Shown: positions 35,455 through 44,459, counted from the stretch's first letter. The stretch: DNA of 64,000 bases from Prochlorococcus sp. AG-355-G23 (GCA_003278765.1 QCDK01000001.1:62001-126000); one strand, 5' to 3'. Notes: generated from the letters alone by a model not told the origin. A program made the numbers and translations.

Positions 35455-35877
35455 ATGAAATTAAAAAAAATTATTCCAGTTTGCTTCCTTTTTATTGGGA
35501 CTTTAGCTTTACCACAACTTTCTCTTGCAGAAGAAAAGATTGAAGTTGTACCTATTATTCAAAGTTCAAAAGGACTAAGTGGTAAAAATTTTAATTATCT
35601 CGAGGGTAAGCCTGAATTAAGACTCTTAAAAGTAAAAATTCCAGTTGGCTTAAAAACTCCAATTCATACTCATCCTTCCCCAATGTTGATTCATGTCACC
35701 AGAGGAAGATTAAAGCATGTGAGGGGTGAAGAAATTAATTTCTTTAAAGCAGGTGATGCATTTATAGAGAGTAATAATGGGGGCCCCCACTATGTGAAAA
35801 ATGTTGGGAAGAAGCCTGCCATACTTCATGTGGGAGTTGTATCAGTAGTTGGAATGCCTATGGCCATAAATAAATAA
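35455..35877 (+). CDS. exported cupin-domain protein
   Basis: A 140-residue protein if started at ATG 35455; a GTG at 35437 would add six residues. A signal peptide (KKIIPVCFLFIGTLALPQLSLAEE) precedes a single cupin barrel with HTHPSPMLIHVTRGRL and FKAGDAFIESNNGGPHYVKN, which include the His residues of the metal site. Periplasmic; substrate unknown. Confidence 0.75.
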   Translation: MKLKKIIPVCFLFIGTLALPQLSLAEEKIEVVPIIQSSKGLSGKNFNYLEGKPELRLLKVKIPVGLKTPIHTHPSPMLIHVTRGRLKHVRGEEINFFKAGDAFIESNNGGPHYVKNVGKKPAILHVGVVSVVGMPMAINK

Positions 35878-35918
35878 GATTTTCTCAAAGTTGTTCTATC
35901 AGTATGAGGATTAAATTT

Positions 35919-37625
35919 TTATGAAGAACAGCTGTAGTGAGATACTCCTCCATAGTTAAAATACTGGCTTGGCTTTAGTCGATTATATTTTTGATCTAAT
36001 TCTGAGGATTGTTCTATATACGGATTGCTAAAGACATCCTGTAACTCTTTTATTTTTTTGTAATTTCCTTTTTCAGCTTCTTCATATGCGGGAACGACCA
36101 TCCATTCGCGCCAAGTATAGACTGGATTAAGAGATTTCATTGATGCTGATTTTGCTTTAATATTTCCCTCTTTCTTCAAGATTGATTGCCAGTTTTGAAG
36201 CCATACTTCCCACCTATGGTTGAGGTTATCATCAATTGGAAAATAGAAACTGTCTTTTAAAGAATCTAAGTTATCAGGTATTTCAGAGAGTTTACGGAAC
36301 AAAATTGTATAGTCTGCTTTTGAAATGACCATGAGATTAAAAAATTCATTTATTAGAGTTTCGTTGTAATGTTCTAAACCAAGCTTGTTTGCCCACATTT
36401 TCATCAATTCCTTATTCATTAATTCAGAAAAGTCTTTTTCGATTTGATCTAACTTTTCTTGATCTTGTTTGCTTTGTGAAAGTAACGGACTAAGAGATGA
36501 ACAGAATGTTTTAAAGTTGATTGCCGCTGCAGAAGGCTGGTTAAAAAAAGAGAAATGTTCACCTCCACCTGTCCATGGTTGAAATCTTGGATCAAATAAT
36601 TCACAGAATCCAAAGGGGCCATAATCCAAGGTGTAACCTCCAGCAGCACAATTATCACTATTGAAATTACCCTGGCAATAACCAACTCTCATCCAGTTAG
36701 CTATAAGTGATATGAGTCTTGATCTGTATAAAGATGCCAGTTTTATTACTTTACTTTCAATTGAAATCTCATATTCAATTTCATCTTTATAATTTCTATC
36801 AATTAGATGTTGAACTATCATCTTTAGTTCATTGAGCGCCTCATCATGCGCATTATTACGAACTCGTCTTGCAAAAAGTTCAATCTGGCCTACACGTAAA
36901 AAAGATGGAGCGACTCTCGTTGTAATTGCCGCTTGATTATCAATCATGATATCAGGTTCAAAATATCTGGACCCTTTGGAATACCACGGTCTTCTAACTA
37001 TTTCTGAACGTGAGACATAAAGTGTTAAAGATCTTGAGGTAGGGATTCCCAATGCATCCATTAATTCCTGTGCGAGAAATTCTCGTACGCTAGACCTTAA
37101 GACAGCTCTGCCATCTGCTCCACGACAGTAGGGAGTTGGACCTCCTCCTTTAAGTTGCATTTCCATTCTTTTCCCATTGAATAAACCTTCAAAAACAGAA
37201 ATTGCTCTGCCATCGCCATAACCATTGCCGGTGCCAAAGGGACATTGTTGGGTATATTCAGTTCCGTAAATTGATAATGCATAACCTGTTGCCCAACCAA
37301 CAGGACTCATTGGATAATTAGCAACAGAAATATCACCTGAGAAAAAACGACAAAAATTTTCGTCTTTAGTAAGATCTGAGCTTAGCCTTAGTTCTTTAAA
37401 AAGTTTGTTGCTATGGGAAATATATTCTGGTTCTGGAATAGCAGTTGGCACAACTGGTACATAATGACCTGAATATATTGAACGCGGCTTGTGATCATTT
37501 CCATCTTTTGTTGATTGAGGATCTGCTTTAAGAGAATTCATAAAAGAATAGTCAGATAGTTGAGAAAATTCAGAAAAATTTTCTGTAAGCTTTCCTTTTA
37601 ATGAATCAGATTTTGTTGACATCAA
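35919..37625 (-). CDS. selO: protein adenylyltransferase SelO (YdiU family)
   Basis: A 568-residue pseudokinase-fold protein. QLKGGGPTPYCRGADGRAVLRSSVREFLAQELMDALGI and NFNSDNCAAGGYTLDYGPFGFCE are the conserved SelO blocks. The N-terminal YSGHYVPVVPTA region is also family-like. SelO transfers AMP to protein hydroxyls in other bacteria; targets here are unknown. Bacterial SelO usually ends in a selenocysteine or cysteine motif; here the tail is GGVSHYSCSS, with Cys. Confidence 0.88.
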   Translation of the reverse strand: MMSTKSDSLKGKLTENFSEFSQLSDYSFMNSLKADPQSTKDGNDHKPRSIYSGHYVPVVPTAIPEPEYISHSNKLFKELRLSSDLTKDENFCRFFSGDISVANYPMSPVGWATGYALSIYGTEYTQQCPFGTGNGYGDGRAISVFEGLFNGKRMEMQLKGGGPTPYCRGADGRAVLRSSVREFLAQELMDALGIPTSRSLTLYVSRSEIVRRPWYSKGSRYFEPDIMIDNQAAITTRVAPSFLRVGQIELFARRVRNNAHDEALNELKMIVQHLIDRNYKDEIEYEISIESKVIKLASLYRSRLISLIANWMRVGYCQGNFNSDNCAAGGYTLDYGPFGFCELFDPRFQPWTGGGEHFSFFNQPSAAAINFKTFCSSLSPLLSQSKQDQEKLDQIEKDFSELMNKELMKMWANKLGLEHYNETLINEFFNLMVISKADYTILFRKLSEIPDNLDSLKDSFYFPIDDNLNHRWEVWLQNWQSILKKEGNIKAKSASMKSLNPVYTWREWMVVPAYEEAEKGNYKKIKELQDVFSNPYIEQSSELDQKYNRLKPSQYFNYGGVSHYSCSS

Positions 37626-38004
37626 ATTTGTTATCTATTCTTTTAAGCGCTCTAATTTTTTTAAATTAAACACCTAAATGTATCTTATATAGATTCTATT
37701 AGGGATGGTTTTTGGCGATACGTTTGAGATTAAATATAAGTTAAAAGTTAATACTTTATTAAAAAAAAAGGATCCGCGGTAAGACATTTTTTTTGGAAAA
37801 ATTTTTTTTGCTTTTAAAAAATAAAAAAGAACTTCTCCAACATATCAACTTTTTAAACAAGAACGACTGCAAATACTAATATATTGACAAGTTTTTTTAA
37901 GCTTGCTTTCAAATAATGCTCAAAAAGTTTCACGATTTAATTTGTTGATCGAGTTATACCCCCCCCCCCCCTTATTTCCGCACTATATTACTTGTGAAAT
38001 TTTT
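37626..38004. other. intergenic region with a 13-base poly-C run
   Basis: No gene is seen between selO and the transporter, both on the minus strand. The stretch contains A/T-rich sequence and a run of 13 C at 37959-37971, which is striking in so AT-rich a genome and lies 34 bases after the transporter stop. Confidence 0.6.
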
Positions 38005-39348
38005 CTAACTTACCCAGCCTTTGAGCAAATCAAACACACTAATAAATAGTCCAAAACCAATAATTGGGGGCGCAACCCATCTTGTCATGAATTTCAAATA
38101 ACGTGTCGTTTTGATTCCTACTTTTGAATCACTAAGTTCTTCATTAAACTTTCCAGGTACTACCCATCCCATAAAGAAAGTAACCAAGAATCCACCAAAG
38201 ATAAGTAATACTCCTCCAAAAATCGAGTCAATGGTTCCTAGAATGTTTAAATTTAATGCAGAAGGAATACCTGCTAAAAATAGGAAAAGAGTTATCAGCC
38301 AAACAGATTTTTCTCTTTTAAAACCAAATTTATCCATTAATGAGGAAACTGGAACTTCCAATAATGAAACAGAGGAAGTTATTGCTGCAATATAAGCTAG
38401 TGCAAAAAATGCAACAGCTACAATTCTTCCAACCGCTCCATATGAACCAAGGCCCGTAGGTATTGATATAAATAATGCACCAACTGTTGATTCAGAAATA
38501 GCACCACTTAAACCAAATGATAAAACAATAGGAAAGGTAATAAGTCCTGCCATAAGACCCACCAAAGTATCCAATGATGCAACGCCAACACTTAGTTTTG
38601 GAAGATTACTTTTTTTATTTAGATAGGAAGCGTAAGTCACCATTACTCCAATTCCTAAACTTAAAGAAAAGAAAGCTTGAGTAAAAGCATTTCTTATGGT
38701 TTGAGGGTTCCTCAATTCATCAAAGTCAAACTTAAACAAAAATGTTTTGTATCCTTCCCATGCGCCTGAAAGTGAAGTGGCCCATATTGCTAGCGATACA
38801 AGAATTATAAAAAGTATAGGCATAAAGAATCGCGTCACCTTTTCGATTCCTTTTTTTATCCCTGATGAAACTATTATGGCTGTAAGAACAAGACTTAATA
38901 GGTGCCCCAATAAAACACTGCTACCACTACTAATTGAGCCAAAGAAAGCTTCTGCTTCACTTAAATTTTTTGGTAATCCAAAAAATAATGAATGGAACAA
39001 GGTATCTGCGGTCCACCCCATTATGACTGAATAATATGATGCTATTCCCAAGGGAGCTATAAAGAAAAGAATTCCTAATGGATACCAATTTTTTCCAGCT
39101 AACTTTACTGGTGCAAGCAATGTGCTGGCAGTAGCGTTTCTTCCTAAAGCCATTTCAGCAACAAATACCGGAAGGCATACAATTAAAACGATTAGTATGT
39201 ATAAAAGTACAAAAGCTGCTCCTCCGCCTTGAGAGGCTCTGTAGGCGAAACCCCAAAGGTTACCAAGACCTACTGCGCTACCAGCAGCTGCAAGAATGAA
39301 TCCCAACTTACTAGTCCATTGTTCTCTTGGAGAAATTTTTGAGTCCAA
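38005..39348 (-). CDS. sodium-dependent transporter (SNF/NSS family)
   Basis: A 447-residue membrane protein with about 11-12 helices. The N-terminal GFILAAAGSAVGLGNLWGF and FVLLYILIVLIVCLPVFVAEMALGR are the helix 1 and helix 2 signatures of the neurotransmitter:sodium symporter family, where helix 1 unwinds at the substrate site. Bacterial members move amino acids or similar solutes with sodium. Substrate unknown. Confidence 0.9.
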   Translation of the reverse strand: MDSKISPREQWTSKLGFILAAAGSAVGLGNLWGFAYRASQGGGAAFVLLYILIVLIVCLPVFVAEMALGRNATASTLLAPVKLAGKNWYPLGILFFIAPLGIASYYSVIMGWTADTLFHSLFFGLPKNLSEAEAFFGSISSGSSVLLGHLLSLVLTAIIVSSGIKKGIEKVTRFFMPILFIILVSLAIWATSLSGAWEGYKTFLFKFDFDELRNPQTIRNAFTQAFFSLSLGIGVMVTYASYLNKKSNLPKLSVGVASLDTLVGLMAGLITFPIVLSFGLSGAISESTVGALFISIPTGLGSYGAVGRIVAVAFFALAYIAAITSSVSLLEVPVSSLMDKFGFKREKSVWLITLFLFLAGIPSALNLNILGTIDSIFGGVLLIFGGFLVTFFMGWVVPGKFNEELSDSKVGIKTTRYLKFMTRWVAPPIIGFGLFISVFDLLKGWVS

Positions 39349-39487
39349 AATTAAAATCTGTTTTTTATAGTTGATTTATAACCCATAAATAAAAATTAGT
39401 TAATACACTGCTTAATAAAAACTAATCTTTATTGAATTATTTTTTTTGCTAAAAGATTTAAAATCTAAAAAACATTTCATTACTGCT

Positions 39488-39769
39488 ATGACCATTGAAA
39501 CGACTATTCTAGATTTTCAACTAAGTAATACGTTCGAACAATATGAATCTCATATGAATGCTGCGGAACAGCAGTCGATGTTTAAAGAAATGGGAGTTAA
39601 AACATTTTATATTGGTAAATCATTAGATGATCCTCAAAGGGTAACTGTAATTTTTCAAGGACCAGAAAATGTTCTATACGATATTTTTATGAATCCTGAA
39701 ACAAAACCTATTGTTGAAGCTTCAGGGCATATTTATGCGGGTACAAAAATAACTCGATGGATTTCTTGA
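39488..39769 (+). CDS. DUF3764 family protein
   Basis: A 93-residue protein started at MTIETTILDFQ. The DPQRVTVIFQGPE segment and the helix NTFEQYESHM match the protein at 59030-59317 (KDPQKVIVIHQAPEGN and STFEEWAAIF), so both belong to one picocyanobacterial family (DUF3764), probably a small alpha/beta ferredoxin-like fold. The next gene starts 14 bases after its stop. Confidence 0.7.
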   Translation: MTIETTILDFQLSNTFEQYESHMNAAEQQSMFKEMGVKTFYIGKSLDDPQRVTVIFQGPENVLYDIFMNPETKPIVEASGHIYAGTKITRWIS

Positions 39770-39783
39770 AAAATAAATCTTTT

Positions 39784-40083
39784 ATGAATTATCAACTTTT
39801 AATTGAATCATATTCTTTTGGGACATCCCTTTCTGAGCAAGAAATAGAACTTTTAAGTCTGGAACTTGAAACTCAAATCATGAACATTAATATATCAACA
39901 GATTTTGGCTGTTTTAAATCGGCCCCCACCCATATTTGCGAAGGTCTAAATTTAAAAAAAGATACTTATTGGATTATGTGCCTTGCTGAAATATTAGATT
40001 TACATAAGCCCCCCAAATATGGGAAAACGAAAAGTGTGGAGGTTTTCGATTTACTTCTTGAAAAAGGACTTGTGATTGGTTAA
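39784..40083 (+). CDS. small hypothetical protein, paralogue of the one at 21.5 kb
   Basis: A 99-residue soluble protein started at ATG 39784; the frame is open further upstream into the DUF3764 gene. The C-terminal half aligns with the 21467-21757 protein. It follows the DUF3764 gene by 14 bases and is likely co-transcribed with it. Confidence 0.65.
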   Translation: MNYQLLIESYSFGTSLSEQEIELLSLELETQIMNINISTDFGCFKSAPTHICEGLNLKKDTYWIMCLAEILDLHKPPKYGKTKSVEVFDLLLEKGLVIG

Positions 40084-40162
40084 TTATTTAATTATTTGAG
40101 TATTAAAAATAAGTTGTTTTTTCTTTATTCTGATAGCATTAACCTACGGTCAGATAAATATA

Positions 40163-40519
40163 ATGAAAGATTCTAATGAATTGATATTAAGAAACATTAT
40201 TAAGCTATCTAGATCAAGTGAAAAGAAATTTAAACTAGGAAACTTTAAAGGGGCAATAGATGACAAAATGAAGGCTAATGCAATATTGAAATCCAAATCT
40301 TGTGATGAAAAAATTATTGAAAAATATAGAGAAGAATTATCTAGATTGTATTTCTCAAAATTTGATCTTATATTTGATCATAAGCTGAAAATTGATGAAA
40401 TAAAGAGAAATGAAATAGTGAAAATGCTTGAACAAAAAAGTAAAGAAAAATTAAAAAGTCTTGATTATAAAGGCGCAATAAAAGCCTTTAGAAGGGCAGA
40501 AAAATATTTTTTAAATTAA
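40163..40519 (+). CDS. small helical protein with a duplicated motif
   Basis: A 118-residue basic helical protein. Two segments resemble each other: KLGNFKGAIDDKMKANAIL near residue 21 and KSLDYKGAIKAFRRAEKYF at the C-terminus. The [GD]-[NY]-[FY]-KGAI pattern recalls half of a tetratricopeptide repeat. No membrane span. Confidence 0.6.
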   Translation: MKDSNELILRNIIKLSRSSEKKFKLGNFKGAIDDKMKANAILKSKSCDEKIIEKYREELSRLYFSKFDLIFDHKLKIDEIKRNEIVKMLEQKSKEKLKSLDYKGAIKAFRRAEKYFLN

Positions 40520-40646
40520 AAAAATTAAAATCTTAGAGATTTTTTAAGACAAATTAAATTTATAAGTTTTAGAATAAAAATAATGAAGGGGTTGATTTTT
40601 TTTCAGAATTCGTTTCTTTGAAGATATATTATTTTTGGTACTACTC

Positions 40647-40760
40647 ATGGTTATGCCCCAATCTACCTTGGAAAGTTTATTATTTTTTTTGATACTTTCT
40701 CTTCTTGCAACGTATATTGTTAATTTAAAGTATTCTTCGAAATTAAAAATACAGAAGTAG
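40647..40760 (+). CDS. tiny single-pass membrane protein
   Basis: A 37-residue frame: one hydrophobic helix (SLLFFLILSLLATYIVNL) and a basic tail (KYSSKLKIQK). It is typical of the small membrane proteins of picocyanobacteria, but is short enough that chance cannot be excluded. Confidence 0.4.
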   Translation: MVMPQSTLESLLFFLILSLLATYIVNLKYSSKLKIQK

Positions 40761-40791
40761 TTTTTTTATTTATCTTTTTTCTAAATTAGAT

Positions 40792-40989
40792 TTATTTCCT
40801 TGGATCACTCCAAGTCTCTTTGTATAACCAGCTCAAAAAGGTAAGAGTAAGTATATTCCCAAATGCATAAGTTATTCCTAATAATGGGTCATAAATATTG
40901 GCAATAATCGTTGACATTATAAAGATTATTAACCCTGAAACAACCAAATCCTGAATAGGCAAATGGTTAAAATTCACCGAATTTATCAT
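40792..40989 (-). CDS. small membrane protein
   Basis: A 65-residue protein with two hydrophobic helices (LVVSGLIIFIMSTIIANIY and LGITYAFGNILTLTFLSWLY) and a polar end, ETWSDPRK. No family recognised. Confidence 0.5.
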   Translation of the reverse strand: MINSVNFNHLPIQDLVVSGLIIFIMSTIIANIYDPLLGITYAFGNILTLTFLSWLYKETWSDPRK

Positions 40990-41071
40990 TAGATAATTTT
41001 TTTTAATAGATTAAATTAATTATAAAACCAACAAGTACCTTATTTTTTTATATGGCAATATCATTTAAGGT

Positions 41072-41302
41072 ATGAATAATTTTAGGATTGCTAAAATAAT
41101 TATAGTTTTTTCATCATTATCGTATTTGAGTGTTTCTTTTTTAAGAAATTATAATTCTCCAGAAAATATAGAAAAAAGGTGTATATTTAAATTCGAAAAA
41201 GATTTTAAAAATAATTTGGAAACATCTCATGAAGAATGGAATCAAATTTTAGATTTAGCTGATAACAATTATTTAAAATGTATGGGAATACCTCAGTTTT
41301 AA
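41072..41302 (+). CDS. small exported or anchored hypothetical protein
   Basis: A 76-residue protein with an N-terminal hydrophobic segment (IIIVFSSLSYLSVSFL) and a charged mature part containing two cysteines (KRCIFKFEKD and YLKCMGIP). The DUF2839 gene begins 2 bases after its stop. Confidence 0.5.
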   Translation: MNNFRIAKIIIVFSSLSYLSVSFLRNYNSPENIEKRCIFKFEKDFKNNLETSHEEWNQILDLADNNYLKCMGIPQF

Positions 41303-41304
41303 AT

Positions 41305-41589
41305 ATGGGAGAGGCAAAGAGAAGAAAAAATTTAGGGATTCCGCCTAGAGAAAAAACTGAAGATATAAAGTTGCCTCAACTTGATAAAAAAGCCATACAA
41401 CAAAAAGTAAGGTCTACATTGTATAAATATCCAATTATCCCTTTTCTTTTTTATGGAGCTGCAATATTGATCCTAATCGGAGGTTTATTTTATGTTTTCA
41501 AATCCTTCAATATAGCTCAATTAAAAGGATTATTAATTTTGATATTTATGATTTTTTGGCTTCATCAATTAAAAAAACTTGAAGGATAA
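41305..41589 (+). CDS. DUF2839 family membrane protein
   Basis: A 94-residue protein. The N-terminus MGEAKRRKNLGIPPREK is the family hallmark, and two hydrophobic helices follow (FLFYGAAILILIGGLFYVF and LLILIFMIFWLHQL). The frame is open upstream to ATG 41278, but this start is preferred because the same N-terminus occurs in the paralogue at 43728. Function unknown. Confidence 0.75.
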   Translation: MGEAKRRKNLGIPPREKTEDIKLPQLDKKAIQQKVRSTLYKYPIIPFLFYGAAILILIGGLFYVFKSFNIAQLKGLLILIFMIFWLHQLKKLEG

Positions 41590-41701
41590 TAAATGAGCAA
41601 TTTTTATTGTGCAAAAATAATCAAAGAAGTAATATATGAGAATTATTTACAGTTGACACCATCATATGGTGTTGTAATTTTAGATTAAAGTAAAACTATT
41701 T

Positions 41702-41836
41702 ATGAAGAAAATAAATAAAAAATATTATGAAATAATGCGTCAAGCTGATAATGCAGTTGGAAGAAAAGAAGTAGTTAGTTTATTAAAAAAAGCTGCAATA
41801 ATTATGTCTAAATCTGAGGAAAACTTGGCTGCTTAA
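41702..41836 (+). CDS. small hypothetical protein
   Basis: A 44-residue basic helical protein (MKKINKKYYEIMRQADNAVG...). Upstream at 41653-41680 a TTGACA and TAATTT pair 16 bases apart could form its promoter. It resembles the 45-residue protein at 21870-22007. Confidence 0.6.
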   Translation: MKKINKKYYEIMRQADNAVGRKEVVSLLKKAAIIMSKSEENLAA

Positions 41837-41845
41837 ATTAAAAAA

Positions 41846-41977
41846 CTATTTTATTAGGATAAATAAAACACCATAAAGAATGATTGATGAGGATGCAGCC
41901 ATAATGATAAATGGTAATATCATGCCTGAGTTTAACCATCTTAAAAGTCTAATTTTTTTGTTAATTACTCTTGGCAT
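41846..41977 (-). CDS. small single-pass membrane protein
   Basis: A 43-residue protein (MPRVINKKIRLLRWLNSG...) with a basic N-terminus and one hydrophobic helix (MILPFIIMAASSSIILYGVL). A TTG at 42001 would add eight residues. Convergent with the 44-residue gene. Confidence 0.5.
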   Translation of the reverse strand: MPRVINKKIRLLRWLNSGMILPFIIMAASSSIILYGVLFILIK

Positions 41978-42202
41978 CTTTTCTGATTCCCTTAATTGCA
42001 ACCTAACAAGTAATTAAATGGTGTAAATGATTAATTAATCTTTTTAAATATCATTTTTTAGCTATTTTGGAATTAAATTTTTTAAAGAAAATTATTTTAA
42101 TTGCATCTGGATTATTTATCTTAAGAAAAATTTTTAGGTAATTAATACCTTGTATTCTTCAAATTTCTTATGCAAGATTTAGAAACATTAGATTTCTAAA
42201 TA

Positions 42203-42478
42203 ATGATTAAAAATTTAAAAGAGGGCCCTGAAGATTTTAAAGATTATGATTCAGAACTGTTACTTAAGATTCTAAATAAGACATCACTGGAGAATGAAAA
42301 AGGTGATGATAAAGAACTATTTGTAGATGAAAATTGGAAAATTAATTCAAAAAATATAAGTAATATAATTCATTCAGATAATTCAAATTTGAAAAGAATA
42401 TTATCAGATATTTTACCTAATAAAAAAATAGTGATTAAGAATAATAATGATGGGTCGCAAACAATTTTCTTATCCTAA
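42203..42478 (+). CDS. small hypothetical acidic protein
   Basis: A 91-residue soluble protein rich in Asp, Glu and Asn, with a repeated I-x-N-I-I type core (NSKNISNIIHSDNSNLKRIL). No family recognised. Confidence 0.5.
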   Translation: MIKNLKEGPEDFKDYDSELLLKILNKTSLENEKGDDKELFVDENWKINSKNISNIIHSDNSNLKRILSDILPNKKIVIKNNNDGSQTIFLS

Positions 42479-42592
42479 TTTAGGAAATATTAAAACCTTA
42501 TTTATACAATCTATTCAATATTTATTTTTTTGAGAAAAATTTAGTAAAAATTACTCTCGCAGAATTTTTCTCAAGATGTTATTGTTGATTTA

Positions 42593-42654
42593 CGTTCATC
42601 CAAGTTTATATTTCTGGACGCATGAAATGAGAGTAGGGAACGGGATTCTCATTA
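42593..42654 (+). ncRNA. glutamine-II (downstream-peptide) riboswitch-like element, copy A
   Basis: CGTTCATCC at 42593-42601, then GGACGCAT at 42616-42623 (TCCA/TGGA can pair as P2), then ATGAGA-loop-TCTCAT, with GGGAACGGG in the loop (42636-42644). CGTTC (42593-42597) can pair with GAACG (42638-42642) in that loop, forming an H-type pseudoknot. The element ends 13 bases before the ATG of a 56-residue gene, the arrangement that gave the downstream-peptide motif its name. It later proved to sense glutamine. Assigned by pattern. Confidence 0.75.
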
Positions 42655-42667
42655 ACTGCAAAAGACC

Positions 42668-42838
42668 ATGAATAACCTCTTACAAATAAGAGAAAAAATC
42701 AAAAGAGCCAATAGGCTATATGAAGCCCAACTTATGGCTACTAAAAGTGGAGAAGTTACTCCATACAGAAGATCCGTCTTTGAAGAAAGAATCAGGGAAA
42801 CACAAAAAGAAATGAAATTGCAAGACTCAAAAAATTAA
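42668..42838 (+). CDS. small protein controlled by a glutamine-II-type RNA
   Basis: A 56-residue, highly charged helical protein (MNNLLQIREKIKRANRLYEA..., then PYRRSVFEERIRETQKEM). In Synechocystis a glutamine riboswitch controls gifB, whose product inactivates glutamine synthetase; this protein is of similar size and charge, but I cannot show that it is a homologue. It has its own leader and terminator, so it is a single-gene unit. Confidence 0.7.
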   Translation: MNNLLQIREKIKRANRLYEAQLMATKSGEVTPYRRSVFEERIRETQKEMKLQDSKN

Positions 42839-42864
42839 ATTCTTTTTTGAAACTGATCAATCAA

Positions 42865-42890
42865 GAGGGGGTTTTATCCCTCTCTTTTTT
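42865..42890 (+). terminator. rho-independent terminator
   Basis: GAGGGGG-TTTTAT-CCCTCTC followed by a T-run, 27 bases after the stop of the 56-residue gene. Confidence 0.88.
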
Positions 42891-43030
42891 TATTTTTATA
42901 AAAAAAACGTAATTATTTATTTATTTTTTCGATTATAGATTATTAAAAAGAACATAATTTTGATGCTTTTACTATTGATTTAAATTATATAAATGGCAAA
43001 TTTAATTCAGTATTTAAGAGCTAAATAGAT

Positions 43031-43321
43031 ATGTTTAAAAAGAAAAATAAACAAATTAAAACCGCACCCAATAAATCAAATTTAGATCAAGTTTTATGGT
43101 TTATAGAAAATTATTTGCCCCAAAAGAAAGATCGAGGTGTTCAAAAAAAATTGTATATGGATAATCTAGAAGTAGAGACTATTAAGATATTTTCTAAATT
43201 AGCCTCTACACGTTCTAAAACATTATTCCCAACTACAAAAAATACGACAATCTCTTTTACCTTTGGTAATTGGGCTTTGCCTTACCTGAAATTGCTTAAG
43301 AAAATAGGAATAGCTAAGTAA
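43031..43321 (+). CDS. hypothetical protein
   Basis: A 96-residue basic soluble protein (MFKKKNKQIKTAPNKSN...). The end FGNWALPYLKLLKKIGIAK looks like a conserved helix. No family recognised. Confidence 0.55.
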   Translation: MFKKKNKQIKTAPNKSNLDQVLWFIENYLPQKKDRGVQKKLYMDNLEVETIKIFSKLASTRSKTLFPTTKNTTISFTFGNWALPYLKLLKKIGIAK

Positions 43322-43475
43322 GAAAATTTAGAACGGCTAGAACTAGATTTATCCCGAAAATAAAAATAAATAAAGATTAAAAAGTTTCAGAAAGTTCTCT
43401 TCGAAATTTAAGGAGGAATACTTACTTTACATAAAAAATACAATTGCTAAGTTTAAAATAAGCGATCCATTGATT

Positions 43476-43622
43476 ATGTTTCTAAATTATCTGCCTAGTG
43501 AAATGGTTGAAGTTGTTGGTTTGACAATGATTTTTTCATTTCTAGTTGGAACTATATTAATTTTGTTATTTACATCAGATCAGGCAAATACAAAGAATCT
43601 ATATTTAAAAAAGGCTAAATAA
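43476..43622 (+). CDS. small single-pass membrane protein
   Basis: A 48-residue protein: MFLNYLPSEMVEVVG then a hydrophobic helix (LTMIFSFLVGTILILLF) and a polar tail. Consistent with other tiny membrane proteins here; no family recognised. Confidence 0.5.
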   Translation: MFLNYLPSEMVEVVGLTMIFSFLVGTILILLFTSDQANTKNLYLKKAK

Positions 43623-43727
43623 ATTTTAAATAATTTGTTTATCTATAAAGGACCTCTTTTTTAAATAAAGTTAACTCGCAGGTGTAGAACATAATTTTTA
43701 ATATTGATACATAAACAAATTAAGATT

Positions 43728-43928
43728 ATGGGCGAAGCTAAAAGAAGAGAAGAATTAGGATTACCACCTAGACAAAAAAAAATTGAATTAAATAAATCTG
43801 ATAGATACTTTTCATGGCTTCCAATTACTAAATCAAGAATTAAGAAATACCCTTACATGGGTGTTGCAACAATGGCACTCGGAGCGATAATTTTCTTAGT
43901 AAGTGGTGGCGCAAATAGTATTAACTAA
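43728..43928 (+). CDS. DUF2839 family membrane protein, second copy
   Basis: A 66-residue protein starting MGEAKRREELGLPPRQK, the same signature as the 41305 gene, followed by a basic stretch and one hydrophobic helix (GVATMALGAIIFLVSGG). An in-frame ATG at 43704 is less likely. The two copies lie 2.4 kb apart. Confidence 0.75.
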   Translation: MGEAKRREELGLPPRQKKIELNKSDRYFSWLPITKSRIKKYPYMGVATMALGAIIFLVSGGANSIN

Positions 43929-43956
43929 TTAGATTTTGGCTTCGCTTAGAATATAT

Positions 43957-44217
43957 CTAAGATTTTTTTTGTAATAGTTTAACGCCAGATATTATTGAGA
44001 TTATTGAAGCTATACCTAGAAATATCGAGTAAAAAGGTTGCAAATTAATAATGCCAAAATTACCTGTATGCCATTTTATTAACCAAAAAGCATCTATTCC
44101 TAGTGGCTGAAGAATACTATAAATAGTCCCAGATACAATAGTAATTAGTAATGGTATTGCTGAAATTGTGGTTATTTTTCTGTGAATTTTTCTTTGATTT
44201 TTTTTTAATTTTTCCAT
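43957..44217 (-). CDS. PepSY-like two-helix membrane protein
   Basis: An 86-residue protein. KIHRKITTISAIPLLITIVSG followed by WHTGNFGI and a second helix resembles the PepSY-associated membrane helix family, where the His residues could bind heme or metal. Last gene of the minus-strand DUF411 cluster; its start directly follows the DUF3721 stop. Confidence 0.5.
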   Translation of the reverse strand: MEKLKKNQRKIHRKITTISAIPLLITIVSGTIYSILQPLGIDAFWLIKWHTGNFGIINLQPFYSIFLGIASIISIISGVKLLQKKS

Positions 44218-44439
44218 TTATTTCCTCAAATAGATATGTAATTCTTTTTCGTTTTTGCATGGCATCCATTTATCTTGATTCTTATGTATTCCTTCACAAC
44301 CAAGTTCTAAAGATCTATTTTCCGCGTCCTCTTCAGAAAGAAATGTACCCCTCATATGTGCATGCGAATAACTATGGAAATTTAGAGATAAGGAAAATAA
44401 AAAAATAAAAAATTTAAAATTTCTATAAAAAATATGCAT
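44218..44439 (-). CDS. DUF3721-like exported protein
   Basis: A 73-residue protein with an N-terminal hydrophobic signal (FFIFLFSLSLNFHSYSHA) and a domain HMRGTFLSEEDAENRSLELGC followed by KWMPCKNE, which matches DUF3721 (HM.G.F....A...A.ELGC ... KWMPC). The two cysteines may form a disulfide or hold a metal. Second-to-last in the cluster. Confidence 0.7.
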   Translation of the reverse strand: MHIFYRNFKFFIFLFSLSLNFHSYSHAHMRGTFLSEEDAENRSLELGCEGIHKNQDKWMPCKNEKELHIYLRK

Positions 44440-44459
44440 TATTCAAATAAGAATTTTTA

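Noticed and set aside
41593-41688. 31-codon frame between small genes
   Set aside because: It covers the likely promoter of the next gene and has no notable features.
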